Shown one piece after another: positions 43,765 to 52,694 of a stretch of 58,123 nt of DNA. The position numbers and the translations under genes are program-made. Source of the stretch: Zetaproteobacteria bacterium CG_4_9_14_3_um_filter_54_145 (GTDB lineage Bacteria > Pseudomonadota > Zetaproteobacteria > Mariprofundales > Mariprofundaceae). Positions within the stretch are counted from its first letter, which is position 1. The number at the start of each line of letters is the position of its first letter. Under the pieces are notes generated by a model. It saw only the letters and a program-made list of their open reading frames with translations, did not search any database and was not told the DNA's origin. The DNA lies in assembly GCA_002791575.1 (NCBI GenBank), contig PFXI01000067.1, positions 7,704 through 65,826 on the forward strand. Reading direction: 5' to 3'.

Positions 43765-43797
43765 AGAGCCCGCCCGAAACGGCGGGCTCTTTTGTTT
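43765..43797 (+). terminator. intrinsic terminator of rpsT
   Basis: AGAGCCCGCC (43765-43774) pairs with GGCGGGCTCT (43781-43790), followed by TTTGTTTT. Confidence 0.93.
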
Positions 43798-44075
43798 TCT
43801 GTCGATGTGATAAAAGAGCATTTGGCGCAGGCGACAGAGCGTAGGCAGAGAAAGGACTCATAGTCATCTTATAAGGCAATCCGCCACCTGTTTACATCCG
43901 GCAGGCGACGGTAGAGAAAAGAGCCACAGACGAATAACCCCAATTTCTGGTTTATGCTGTGCGCGCTCTGTTTTCTGCGGCAAAAGCCGTTTCGGCCTTA
44001 CAGATTAAGGTTTTTTTCATCTTACGGTCCTACTATCCTGTCGCGTGACTACGACGCGACCCGCATGGAGAGCTT

Positions 44076-47000
44076 GTGCCAGATAAAATCCGTGAAATTC
44101 CTTATAACTATACATCCTATTCCGATCGGGAAGTGGTGATTCGCTTTCTTGGTGAAGATACCTGGGATGATTTGAACGTGCTGCGTGCGCAGCGCCGTAC
44201 GGGCCGATCGGCCCGAATGCTGTTTGAAATTCTCGGTGACCTGTGGATTGTTGAACGCAACCCCTTCCTGCGCAATGACCTGCTGGAAAATCCCAAGCGC
44301 AGAAAGCTTATGCATCGTCGCCATTATGACCGGCTCAAACGCATCCAGGCAGGTGCTGAAGACAATCCGCGTGCGACCAAAGTGGCAGCGTGCACCAGCA
44401 GGCTGCTGGAGGAGTTTTACATCTGGTTTGATGAGGAGCCGGGCAAGCGGGCACGCTCGCGTAAGGCCCTCTCCCGATATACCCATGTCAACAATGTCCA
44501 TTTCGATGCTTTTACGCTGACTCACCATGCAACCGATGCGACAGATTGGCGTCATCATGCGCCGTTCTGTGTGCTTACACCGGACAGCATTGATGAACTG
44601 CCCGGACTGGTGAAGGCAGTCGCCGAACTGGATCTGGTGGTCATTCCTCGCGGTGGCGGCACAGGCCTGTGCGGCGGCTCGGTGCCACTATCGAATAATG
44701 CCGTGATGATCAATGTAGAGAAGCTGGATCAGATTGGCAGTGTGGTTAATCAGGATGTCGGCAGCAAGGGTGTGGTGGCCACGATCAGTGCCGGCGCAGG
44801 TGCTGTGACCGGCAAGGTGATGGAAGCCTCCAAGCCCGGCGTGTTTGCAACCGATCCGACCAGCCTGTGGGCCTGCACCATCGGTGGTAATGTAGCCTCC
44901 AATGCCGGCGGTAAGCATGCGGTGATCTGGGGGACTTGTATCGATAACCTGTTATCGTGGAAGATGGTCACACCGGATGGCAACTGGCTGCTGGTGGAAC
45001 GTGTAAACCACAGTATGGGTAAAATTCACGAAGAGGCGGAGGTCACCTTCCGCCTGACACGCACCAACGCGGAATCCGGTGAACAGATCAGTGTGGAGAT
45101 GCTGGTTCTGCCGGGTTCGGTGTTCCGCAAGGAGGGGTTGGGCAAGGATGTGACCCGCAAGGCGCTCGGTGGTCTGCCGGGTGTACAGAAAGAGGGTACT
45201 GACGGACTGATTGCCGAAGCGACATTTATCCTGCATCGCTCGTTCGATGTCACCCGTACCGTCTGCTGTGAGTTTTTCGGTCAGGAGTTGAGCAAAGCCA
45301 CGCATGCGATGGTCCACATCAAGGAGCATGTGGATGCATTCGAGGGTGCACACCTTGAGGGTCTGGAACATTTCGATTCTAAATACGTCAAGGCTATCGA
45401 ATATATATCCAAGTCCACACGCGGGGAGACGCCGCGGGTTGTGCTGCTGATTGATGTCTCCGGTGATGATGAACGCGCGGTAGGCAAGGCCTGCGCCGAT
45501 ATCTGCCGTCTGGCCTCACAGGGTGACGGCGAAGGCTTTGTCGCCACCACGACGGCTGATCGTGGCCGTTTCTGGGGTGATCGTGGCCGCATGGCGGCTA
45601 TCGCCAAGCATACGCGCGCATTCAAGCTGAATGAGGATGTGGTGATCCCTCTGCCTCGCCTCTCTGAATACAATGATTTTGTTGAACACCTGAATGTGGA
45701 AAATTCCATCAGCAACAAGATTGAAATTCTCAACACCACCGCAGCATACCTGAAGAAGACGATGGAGCGCATTGGCGGTAACCGGCTGGATCAGCAGGGG
45801 CTTGGTATTGAGGATGATGCGTTCCTGCGTGACAAGCTGAGCAAGGGACTGGAGCTGGTAGAGCGGGTTTGCGAGAACTGGCGTCACCTGCTCAAGTCGC
45901 TGGATGCACCGTGCAGAGAGTCGGAATACCTGTTGCATGATATCAAATACAAACGCAGTGAGTCACTGTTCCGGGTGATTCAGCGCGGCGGCATGCGCAT
46001 CTCCTGGCGCCGTGAGGTGGAGACGCAGCTGCTGGATTTGCTGCGTGGTCATGAATCATTGATTGAGGGTATCAAGCAGTGCCACAAGAGGGCGCTGTCC
46101 AGCCGCATTGTTATCGCCACCCATATGCATGCCGGTGACGGTAATGTGCATACCAATATACCGGTTAACTCCAACGATTATGCGATGATGAAGAAAGCAC
46201 ACCGCATGGTTGAGAAGGTGATGGCCAAGGCTGTGGAACTGGGTGGTGTCATCTCCGGTGAACACGGCATCGGCATTACCAAGCTGGCATTTATGGAACC
46301 GGAGGTGCTGGTCGAAATGGCTGATTATCTCAATCGCCATGATCCCGATGCGCTGTTTAACCGTGGCAAACTGATGCCGGGTACCGATCTGCAACTGAGT
46401 TATACACCCAGTTTCAACCTGCTGGAGATGGAGTCGATGATTCTGGAGGCGGCCGATCTGACTGATCTGTCTGAATCAATCTCGCCGTGTCTGCGTTGCG
46501 GCAAGTGCAAACCGGTGTGCAATACACACTTTCCGCGTGCCAATATGCTCTATTCGCCGCGCAACAAGATTCAGGCAACCGGTGCCATCATCGAAGCATT
46601 CCTGTATGAGGCACAGACCGGTTCCGGTATCTCATTCGAACAGTTCGAAGGCCTGCATGATGTGGCCGATCACTGCACGATCTGTCACAAATGCGAATCA
46701 CCCTGCCCGGTCAATATTGATTTCGGCGATGTGACGGAAAATCTGCGTGCGCTGCTCAAGGACAAGGGGCAGTCGCGCTTTAATATAGGCACAAAGCTAT
46801 CGATGATGTTCCTGCTGGTGCAAGACCCGCGCGCCGTACATCTGATGCGTGAAGTGGTGATTCGCTGGGGTTATGCAGGGCACCGCCTGCTCAATAAACT
46901 GGCAAAGCTGACCGGTCTAGTGCGTGATAAGCCGGCTGCCAAACGCAACCTGGATGGGGTGCAGGCGCAGTTGATCAACTTTATCGAGCGGCCATTGCCA

Positions 47001-47873
47001 TCGTTGCAGTTGGGTACAGCGCGTCAGAAGCTGGGGCTGGAGTCACGTGATCCCAACATGATTCCGATCCTGCGTGACCCGGCTAAGGCCAATGGGCGGG
47101 CGGTATTCTACTTCCCCGGTTGTGGTTCCGAGCGGCTGTTTTCCCAAGTGGGGCTTGCGACACAAGCGATGCTCTATGAGCTGGGCGTCAATGTGGTGCT
47201 GCCGCCGACCTACCTCTGCTGTGGCTATCCATCGACAGCCGGTGGCGATCATGCCAAGGGTGATCAGATTACCTACGATAACCGGGTACTGTTTCACCGT
47301 ATTCGCAATGCGCTCTCCTATCTCGATTTTGAGGCGGTGATCGTTTCCTGCGGTACATGCTACGATCAGTTGACCCGTTATGAGCTGGAGCAGGTCTTTC
47401 CCGGAGCCCCTCTGATTGATATCCATGAGTATCTGATGGAGCAGGGGGTCAAGGCAGAGGGTGTGACCGGCGTGGAGTATATGTATCACGTACCATGTCA
47501 TTCGCCATTGAAACGGCACGGTACACAAGCCGCTATCGGTTCGCTGCTGGGATCTGATGCGGTGAAATCGGAAGAGTGTTGCGGTGAGGCCGGTACACTG
47601 GCTGTGGCGCATCCGGCGATAGCAGGCAAGATCCGTATGCGCAAGGAAGAGCAGATGCAGATAGCCAAGGATAAGCTGGCGGGTGAAGCGCCGCAGAAGA
47701 TTCTGACCTCCTGTCCATCCTGTCTGCAGGGTTTGTCTCGTCTGGAAGGTGAGACAGAGGTTGAGGCCGATTACATCGTCGTGGAGCTGGCCCGTCATCT
47801 GTATGGTGAGGATTGGCAGCAGCAGTTTATCAGCAAGGTAAAAGCGGGTGGCACCGAGCGGGTGTTAATGTAA
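44076..47873 (+). CDS. large FAD/[4Fe-4S] oxidoreductase (DUF3683, GlcD-GlcF-type fusion)
   Basis: 1265 residues from a GTG with GGAG about 6 bases upstream. In order: an N-terminal DUF3683 region (about 1-140), an FAD-binding PCMH domain (about 165-400) with VIPRGGGTGLCGGSVPLSNN, an FAD-linked oxidase C-terminal domain (to about 790) with THMHAGDGNVHTNIPV and ISGEHGIG, two [4Fe-4S] clusters (SPCLRCGKCKPVC near 805 and CTICHKCESPCP near 868), and two CCG domains (PGCGSERLF near 1013 with YLCCGYP, then VPCHSPLKRHG and EECCGEAG). This corresponds to D-lactate/glycolate dehydrogenase subunits fused into one chain. The 2-hydroxyacid substrate cannot be read from sequence. The 278 bp before it (43798-44075) show no gene. 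Confidence 0.92.
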   Translation: MPDKIREIPYNYTSYSDREVVIRFLGEDTWDDLNVLRAQRRTGRSARMLFEILGDLWIVERNPFLRNDLLENPKRRKLMHRRHYDRLKRIQAGAEDNPRATKVAACTSRLLEEFYIWFDEEPGKRARSRKALSRYTHVNNVHFDAFTLTHHATDATDWRHHAPFCVLTPDSIDELPGLVKAVAELDLVVIPRGGGTGLCGGSVPLSNNAVMINVEKLDQIGSVVNQDVGSKGVVATISAGAGAVTGKVMEASKPGVFATDPTSLWACTIGGNVASNAGGKHAVIWGTCIDNLLSWKMVTPDGNWLLVERVNHSMGKIHEEAEVTFRLTRTNAESGEQISVEMLVLPGSVFRKEGLGKDVTRKALGGLPGVQKEGTDGLIAEATFILHRSFDVTRTVCCEFFGQELSKATHAMVHIKEHVDAFEGAHLEGLEHFDSKYVKAIEYISKSTRGETPRVVLLIDVSGDDERAVGKACADICRLASQGDGEGFVATTTADRGRFWGDRGRMAAIAKHTRAFKLNEDVVIPLPRLSEYNDFVEHLNVENSISNKIEILNTTAAYLKKTMERIGGNRLDQQGLGIEDDAFLRDKLSKGLELVERVCENWRHLLKSLDAPCRESEYLLHDIKYKRSESLFRVIQRGGMRISWRREVETQLLDLLRGHESLIEGIKQCHKRALSSRIVIATHMHAGDGNVHTNIPVNSNDYAMMKKAHRMVEKVMAKAVELGGVISGEHGIGITKLAFMEPEVLVEMADYLNRHDPDALFNRGKLMPGTDLQLSYTPSFNLLEMESMILEAADLTDLSESISPCLRCGKCKPVCNTHFPRANMLYSPRNKIQATGAIIEAFLYEAQTGSGISFEQFEGLHDVADHCTICHKCESPCPVNIDFGDVTENLRALLKDKGQSRFNIGTKLSMMFLLVQDPRAVHLMREVVIRWGYAGHRLLNKLAKLTGLVRDKPAAKRNLDGVQAQLINFIERPLPSLQLGTARQKLGLESRDPNMIPILRDPAKANGRAVFYFPGCGSERLFSQVGLATQAMLYELGVNVVLPPTYLCCGYPSTAGGDHAKGDQITYDNRVLFHRIRNALSYLDFEAVIVSCGTCYDQLTRYELEQVFPGAPLIDIHEYLMEQGVKAEGVTGVEYMYHVPCHSPLKRHGTQAAIGSLLGSDAVKSEECCGEAGTLAVAHPAIAGKIRMRKEEQMQIAKDKLAGEAPQKILTSCPSCLQGLSRLEGETEVEADYIVVELARHLYGEDWQQQFISKVKAGGTERVLM

Positions 47874-47875
47874 GC

Positions 47876-48484
47876 ATGATAGTTCGGCGCTTTATCCTGC
47901 TGTTTGCCGTGTTGATGATGAATGCCTGTGCCTCATCACCGCCGAAACATCTGGATGACGGCTGCTCGATTTTCCGGGAAAAAGATGACTGGTATGAATA
48001 TGCCAATGATTCATTCAAACACTGGGGTGTACCGGTGCATGTACAGCTGGCCATCATCCATCAGGAGTCCCGCTTCAGGCAAAAAGCGCAAGCGCCGGAT
48101 GATACGCTGCTGGGCTTTATACCGTGGGGACAGGTATCGAGTGCCTATGGTTATGCGCAGGTGCTCGACGGCACATGGGCAACCTATATACGTGCAACCG
48201 GAAACAGCGGCGCTGACCGCGATGATTTTGAAGATATCACCGATTTTATCGGCTGGTACGGTTATACATCGCACAAAAGACTGGGCATCTCCAAGTGGGA
48301 TGCCTACAACCAGTATCTGGCCTATCACGAAGGGCAGGGCGGCTGGCAGCGCAAGACCTACAATAAAAAAACATGGCTGATCAAGGTGGCGCGCAAGGTG
48401 GATCGGCGGGCGAAGATGTACCGCGCTCAGCTGGCCCGTTGCAAGGATGAGTTGAACAGCGGCTGGAGTTTGTGGCCCTTCTGA
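47876..48484 (+). CDS. SLT-type lytic transglycosylase-like lipoprotein
   Basis: 202 residues from an ATG 2 bp after the preceding stop; the frame is open upstream, but this start gives a lipoprotein signal (Cys18 in LMMNAC). Lysozyme-like fold with the catalytic Glu64 in AIIHQESRFRQKA, then SSAYGYAQVLDGTWATY, RDDFEDITDFIGWYGY, and NQYLAYHEGQGGW. It matches a family of small SLT-domain lipoproteins that probably cleave peptidoglycan. It likely forms an operon with the large oxidoreductase by position only; no functional tie is evident. Confidence 0.86.
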   Translation: MIVRRFILLFAVLMMNACASSPPKHLDDGCSIFREKDDWYEYANDSFKHWGVPVHVQLAIIHQESRFRQKAQAPDDTLLGFIPWGQVSSAYGYAQVLDGTWATYIRATGNSGADRDDFEDITDFIGWYGYTSHKRLGISKWDAYNQYLAYHEGQGGWQRKTYNKKTWLIKVARKVDRRAKMYRAQLARCKDELNSGWSLWPF

Positions 48485-48575
48485 AAACAAGCTTTCATGG
48501 TAATAGTACTTGGTCTATCACACGCCGGGAGTGTACCGGTGCTTGCTTCTGCAGTGCAAAGGTCTGAATAGTTCT

Positions 48576-49337
48576 TTATTGGTTGGCGAAGACCTTTTTC
48601 AGGATGCTGGTCGTGCGTGCAACCGGATTGTGACGGATTGCGGCTTCCTCGCTGGCCATGTAGTGGAAAATGCCCTGCAGGCCAAGATCAAGCACATGCC
48701 CGGTCAGGTTGGCTTTGACATCCGGTACGAACGGCAGCGACTGGTACTGGCCCATGACTGAATCGTAGGCCTGTACCGCACCGGCCTCATTCAGGGCCTG
48801 CTGCACAACCGGTTTCATTTCGTCGGACAGTGGCTTACTCATCTTGCCCTTGAAGTATTGTGTGGCGGCATCATTCGGGCCACTGAGAATCTGCCGTGCA
48901 TCATTGATGGTCATGGCTTTGATGGCATCACCGAAGATGCGTTTGGCTTTTGGCGTGGCGGTTTCGGCAGCGCGATTCAGCCTTAGTTCCAGGTCATCCA
49001 TCATATAACCCATGCCGACAGCCCCGAGAGCGGATTTCACTCGCTGCAGGTTTTCCGGTAATGGAATATGAATCTGCGGATCTTTATTGAAACCGTCAGT
49101 TTTACTCAGCTGACCTACAACCCGTTCCGAGCCGACACGCAGGGCATCTTTCAGTCCTGCCACCATATCTGTATTACTCAGGTTGGCGAAGGGTGTAGCG
49201 GTTGCTGCAGGCTGACTGTTATGGGTCGCCTCACCAAGTACGCCGCCGAGTTGATCCATCCATCCGGCAAAAGCGACGGTCGGCGTTGTGATCAGCAGTA
49301 CTGATATGAGAGCTGCTTTGCGGACGGGTTTGAACAT
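48576..49337 (-). CDS. DUF4197 secreted protein
   Basis: 253 residues with a signal peptide ending TVAFA. DUF4197 features: NTDMVAGLKDALRVGSERVVGQL, DGFNKDPQIHIPLPENLQRV, a helical middle with LELRLNRAAETATPKAK, DARQILSGPNDAATQYFK and the C-terminal HYMASEEAAIRHNPVARTTSILKKVF. The family is periplasmic or outer-membrane associated with no known role. GAGAGAC precedes the ATG by about 7 bases. It runs convergent to the SLT lipoprotein gene, with a 91-bp gap that holds nothing recognisable. Confidence 0.9.
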   Translation of the reverse strand: MFKPVRKAALISVLLITTPTVAFAGWMDQLGGVLGEATHNSQPAATATPFANLSNTDMVAGLKDALRVGSERVVGQLSKTDGFNKDPQIHIPLPENLQRVKSALGAVGMGYMMDDLELRLNRAAETATPKAKRIFGDAIKAMTINDARQILSGPNDAATQYFKGKMSKPLSDEMKPVVQQALNEAGAVQAYDSVMGQYQSLPFVPDVKANLTGHVLDLGLQGIFHYMASEEAAIRHNPVARTTSILKKVFANQ

Positions 49338-49386
49338 AGGGGTGTCTCTCCATGAGGCTTAATTTGTCGCCACTCTAGAGTTGTGG

Positions 49387-50124
49387 TCAGGAAAAATCGA
49401 ATCCCCGTTGTTTGTCAGCTTCGGCCAGACGCCAGTTGATCGGGGTTTGATGGTGCGTCTCAAGCCAGGCATTGGCTCTGGAGAAATGGCCGCAACCTAA
49501 AAAACCGCGATGAGCGGAGAGGGGGGAAGGGTGTACCGACCTTAATACCAAGTGCCGGTTCTCATCAATGCAGGCTCCCTTGTCCTGGGCATATTTACCC
49601 CACAGCATGAAGACTAGGCCTTGCCTGTGTTCGTTGAGTGCGGCTATGGAGGCATGGGTGAATGTCTCCCAGCCCCGCTTCTGGTGCGCACCGGCACGTT
49701 TCTCTTGCACCGTCAGCGTGGCGTTGAGCAGCAACACACCCTGTTTTGCCCACGCTGTCAGGCAGCCGTGAGTTGCCGGTTCGATGCCAAGGTCATGTTG
49801 CAGCTCTTTGTAGATATTGCGCAACGACGGAGGAATCTTCTCACCCATAGGTACAGAAAAACTCAATCCATGCGCCTGACCGGGGCCGTGGTAGGGATCC
49901 TGGCCGAGGATGACCACTTTCACCCGCTCAAACGGTGTCTGTCGAAAGGCCTCATACCACTGGCTGACGGGCGGGTAGATTGTTGTCTGCTGCCGCTGCA
50001 AAAAGCCCTGCAGTGCCTGCATATAAGGCTGATCGAACTCCGCCGCCAGATAGGGATCCCATGATGGTGAAATGGCGGGGGCAGGTGGCGGGCTGTGATG
50101 TAGGGAGCAATGCATGCGGGACAT
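49387..50124 (-). CDS. ung: uracil-DNA glycosylase
   Basis: 245 residues; an ATG at 50115 (three codons later) is an equally possible start, and neither has a clear SD. Family 1 UDG with the water-activating loop ILGQDPYHGPGQAHGLSFSV (Asp76), the LLLNATLTV Asn segment and the Leu-intercalation loop HPSPLSAHRGFLGCGHFSRAN. It removes uracil from DNA for base excision repair. It is divergent from the RibD-C gene, with a 66-bp shared upstream region containing a perfect palindrome. Confidence 0.97.
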   Translation of the reverse strand: MSRMHCSLHHSPPPAPAISPSWDPYLAAEFDQPYMQALQGFLQRQQTTIYPPVSQWYEAFRQTPFERVKVVILGQDPYHGPGQAHGLSFSVPMGEKIPPSLRNIYKELQHDLGIEPATHGCLTAWAKQGVLLLNATLTVQEKRAGAHQKRGWETFTHASIAALNEHRQGLVFMLWGKYAQDKGACIDENRHLVLRSVHPSPLSAHRGFLGCGHFSRANAWLETHHQTPINWRLAEADKQRGFDFS

Positions 50125-50145
50125 TGAACAGGAAGATGCAGATTT

Positions 50146-50174
50146 TGTAAAATGCTATTCTATACCATTTTACA
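50146..50174. promoter_or_regulatory. palindromic operator candidate between ung and RibD-C gene
   Basis: TGTAAAATG (50146-50154) and CATTTTACA (50166-50174) are perfect inverted copies with an 11-bp spacer, in the 66-bp divergent region. The size (9-11-9) suits a dimeric regulator covering both promoters. It does not look like a terminator because no gene ends here. Confidence 0.55.
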
Positions 50175-50190
50175 GGGCTATGCTTGAGCG

Positions 50191-51018
50191 ATGAGTGTAC
50201 TACAGCTGTTTCCGGCAGATGGTCAAAACATGGCGCTGCATGGATTGTATCGGTCATTGAACCTGCACCGGCAGGCGGCAGCCGGTGATGTGCTGATCTA
50301 TGCCAACTACATTGCCAGTGTGGACGGGCGCATTGCCGTGCCCAAACGTGGCAGCAGTGAGTCGGAAGTGCCTGCTGCTATCGCCAATCCAAGAGACTGG
50401 CGACTGTATCAGGAACTGGCCGCCCAATCGGATGTCATGTTGACCTCAGCCCGTTATTTTCGCCAGCTGGCAAAAGGGTGTGCACAGGATCTGCTGCCTG
50501 TCGGAGCCGGCGAGGCCTATAGTGATCTGGTGCAGTGGCGGCGGGAACAGGGACTTAAGCCGCAACCGGATGTCATGGTGCTCTCATCCAGTCTGGATCT
50601 GCCTCTGGCCTCCTTGCACTCATTAACCGATCGAAATGTGATGATTGTAACCGGAGCTGAATCGGATGTGGTGAAGCGCGCCTCCCTTGAGGCAGAGGGT
50701 TTTCGGGTACTGGTTGGCGGTGACGATGGACAGGTTGACGGGCGCGTGTTGAAACAGCTGCTGATTACGCACGGTTATCGCAGTGCCTATATGATTGCCG
50801 GCCCCGAGGTGCATGGTACGCTGCTATCGGCCGGAGTGCTGGATGAGCTGTTTCTGACCACGCATTTGAGCTTGCTAGGCGGCGACGGCTTTTATACGAT
50901 CGCAGGTCGCCAGTTGGATAGAACTGTAAAATTGCAGTTACGTTCATTGTATCTGGACCAGCAGGATGCCGGTTCGCAGCTGTTTGCCCGCTACGGCATG
51001 CATGGCACTGCGTGTTAA
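50191..51018 (+). CDS. RibD C-terminal/dihydrofolate-reductase-fold protein
   Basis: 275 residues. After about 35 non-conserved residues it has the RibD-C pattern LIYANYIASVDGRIAVP, DWRLYQELAAQSDVMLTSARYFRQL, MIVTGAESD, YMIAGPEVHGTLLSAGVLDELFLTTHLSLLGGDGF and a C-terminal strand region. RibD-C domains reduce the ribose of pyrimidine intermediates in riboflavin synthesis, but stand-alone copies like this one without the deaminase domain have unassigned substrates. The start has only a weak SD-like CTTGAG. It is divergent from ung. Confidence 0.88.
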   Translation: MSVLQLFPADGQNMALHGLYRSLNLHRQAAAGDVLIYANYIASVDGRIAVPKRGSSESEVPAAIANPRDWRLYQELAAQSDVMLTSARYFRQLAKGCAQDLLPVGAGEAYSDLVQWRREQGLKPQPDVMVLSSSLDLPLASLHSLTDRNVMIVTGAESDVVKRASLEAEGFRVLVGGDDGQVDGRVLKQLLITHGYRSAYMIAGPEVHGTLLSAGVLDELFLTTHLSLLGGDGFYTIAGRQLDRTVKLQLRSLYLDQQDAGSQLFARYGMHGTAC

Positions 51019-51051
51019 TAATACTGACGGCTTTGGATGCCGGGAGGTAAG

Positions 51052-51681
51052 ATGATTCAGCGATATGGTTTAACTGCTCTGGCTGTTGTGGTCGGCCTTT
51101 TGTTCTGGCCGCTGGAGGCGCTGATGCATGCCTTTGTCTTCGACAAGGGCAGTTTTGCCGCCAATCTCTTCAGTAGTGATCCGGATGAGTTGTGGATGCG
51201 CACGTTGATCACGCTGAGCTTTATCGCTTTCGGCTGGCTGGCTCAGCGCAGTCTGCGTGAGCAGCATAGGTTACAAGAGAGGCTGATACTCAAACGCGAT
51301 CGTTTGAGCCAGATTATCGATTTAACATACGATGCCTATATCGCTATTGATGATCAGGGGCAGGTCATTGGCTGGAACCGCAGTGCCGAGCAGATGTTTG
51401 GCTGGCGCAGGCAGGATGTGCTGGGCAAAGAGCTGGCCCAACTGATTATTCCCGAGTCTGAGCGTGCGGCACATCAGCAGGGTATGCAGCGTTATATGCA
51501 AAGTGGCATCGCTACGATGCTTTACAGACCCTTGCAACAGAAAGCATGTCATCGCGATGGCAGCCTGTTTACCGTCAGTCTGGTGATTACACCGTTGCGA
51601 TCGGGTGCCAGACAGGAGTTTTTTGCTTTTATACGCAAGCAGGATGGTATTGAGAAGCTGTCGGCAGGAGATAAACGTTGA
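51052..51681 (+). CDS. membrane-bound PAS-domain protein without output domain
   Basis: 209 residues from the ATG at 51052 with GGGAGG 4-5 bases upstream. Two membrane helices (about 8-28 and 48-65) flank a short periplasmic loop. A short coiled coil (LREQHRLQERLILKRDRL) leads to one PAS domain (about 85-195) with IIDLTYDAYIAIDDQGQVIGWNRSAEQMFGW, GWRRQDVLGKELAQLIIPE and HRDGSLFTVSLVITPL. Nothing resembling a kinase, GGDEF or regulator domain follows, and the protein ends with a charged tail. It overlaps the next gene by 4 bases, so its partner may be encoded separately. Confidence 0.85.
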   Translation: MIQRYGLTALAVVVGLLFWPLEALMHAFVFDKGSFAANLFSSDPDELWMRTLITLSFIAFGWLAQRSLREQHRLQERLILKRDRLSQIIDLTYDAYIAIDDQGQVIGWNRSAEQMFGWRRQDVLGKELAQLIIPESERAAHQQGMQRYMQSGIATMLYRPLQQKACHRDGSLFTVSLVITPLRSGARQEFFAFIRKQDGIEKLSAGDKR

Positions 51682-52022
51682 TTGAGATCTACGGTATAGC
51701 GAACTGCAGCACTATGGCCAAGGCGCGCGCCTGGCTGGATACTGCCGGGGTGGCCTACTCTTTTCACGACTACAGAAAAGGGGCGCTGGAGCCTGCGCTA
51801 CTGGCTGCTTGGGTGAAGCAACTGGGCTGGGAAGTGCTGCTGAACAAGCGCGGTACAACATGGCGCAAGCTGTGTGAGGCAGAAAAAGCGAATCTGGATG
51901 CGGATAAAGCCATTGCCCTGATGCTGGCCTATCCTGCGATGATCAAACGACCGGTGTTGGTGCATGATGATCATATTGACGTGGGCTTTTCACCCGAGCG
52001 CTACAAGCAGCTATTTGTATGA
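51678..52022 (+). CDS. ArsC/Spx-family protein (YffB-like)
   Basis: 114 residues from a TTG at 51678, supported by GGAG 8 bases upstream and the family start (M)IEIYGIANCSTMAKAR. Thioredoxin-like fold with a single N-terminal Cys10, then HDYRKGALEPALLAAWVKQLGW, LLNKRGTTWRKL and MIKRPVLVHDD with the Arg that precedes the conserved cis-Pro. The pattern fits the YffB/Spx branch more than true arsenate reductases, and no ars genes are near. The overlap with both neighbours (4 bases each) shows translational coupling. Confidence 0.87.
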   Translation: MIEIYGIANCSTMAKARAWLDTAGVAYSFHDYRKGALEPALLAAWVKQLGWEVLLNKRGTTWRKLCEAEKANLDADKAIALMLAYPAMIKRPVLVHDDHIDVGFSPERYKQLFV

Positions 52023-52636
52023 CGCTGCGCCATCATGAGAAGTTGTTCCTGTCGGGGCCGGCAGGGAGGCTGCAGGCATTGTATCAGGCGGGTGAACCGG
52101 GGCGCCCTGCGGTGGTGATCTGTCATCCGCACCCGCAATACGGCGGTACTATGAACAATAAGGTGGTCTACTGGATGGGACGCGCCTTTGAGGATATGGG
52201 GTGCACGGTGCTGCGTTTTAACTTCCGCGGTGTCGAGCAATCGGAAGGCGAGTGGGACGATGGTGTTGGCGAAGCGGACGATGCGGCAGCGGCCCTTGAG
52301 TGGCTGCATGCCAGAGCCGCTGACAGCGCCTTGTGGCAGGCCGGTTTTTCATTCGGTTGTCTGGCCGGCCTCAAGGCTGCGCATAAAGATAAGCGGGTGG
52401 AGCGCATGTTCGCCGTGGCACCGGCAGTGAATCTCTGGTCTTTTGATTTTCTCAACGATGAACGTCGGCCGGTGACTGTTGTCAGTGGCACTGCCGATGA
52501 AATCGTGCCGTTCGATGCTGTCCGTGCCTGGTGTGATGGACATGCGGCAGTGCGCTTGCATGCCATAAGCGGGGCCGGTCATTTTTTTCCTGCGCATATG
52601 GATCAGATGATGGCGGCTTTAGTCAGTGAGGATTAA
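52019..52636 (+). CDS. alpha/beta hydrolase
   Basis: 205 residues. It carries the subfamily motifs ICHPHPQYGGTMNNKVV, RFNFRGVEQSEGEWDDGVGE, the nucleophile elbow GFSFGC, VVSGTADEIVPF and the catalytic His region ISGAGHFFPAH. The triad is therefore Ser (in GFSFG), Asp (in TADEIVP) and His (in AGHFF). It belongs to the small YdjP/serine aminopeptidase S33-like hydrolases of uncertain substrate. It is the last gene of a RibD-C/PAS/ArsC/hydrolase run and ends at a hairpin shared with the convergent kinase gene. Confidence 0.89.
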   Translation: MTLRHHEKLFLSGPAGRLQALYQAGEPGRPAVVICHPHPQYGGTMNNKVVYWMGRAFEDMGCTVLRFNFRGVEQSEGEWDDGVGEADDAAAALEWLHARAADSALWQAGFSFGCLAGLKAAHKDKRVERMFAVAPAVNLWSFDFLNDERRPVTVVSGTADEIVPFDAVRAWCDGHAAVRLHAISGAGHFFPAHMDQMMAALVSED

Positions 52637-52673
52637 ACGATGCTGTTTGCACCGGGGGCTGATAGCAGATGAC

Positions 52674-52694
52674 AGAGCGGCCATAGGCCGCTCT
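52674..52694. terminator. hairpin between convergent hydrolase and kinase genes
   Basis: AGAGCGGCC (52674-52682) pairs with GGCCGCTCT (52686-52694), 3-nt loop. The right arm touches the kinase stop codon. No T-run. Confidence 0.65.

Noticed and set aside
43798-44075. Search for a tRNA or small RNA in the gap after rpsT
   Set aside because: No T-loop (GTTCGA-like) sequence with matching stems and no strong hairpin was found; it is treated as plain intergenic DNA.
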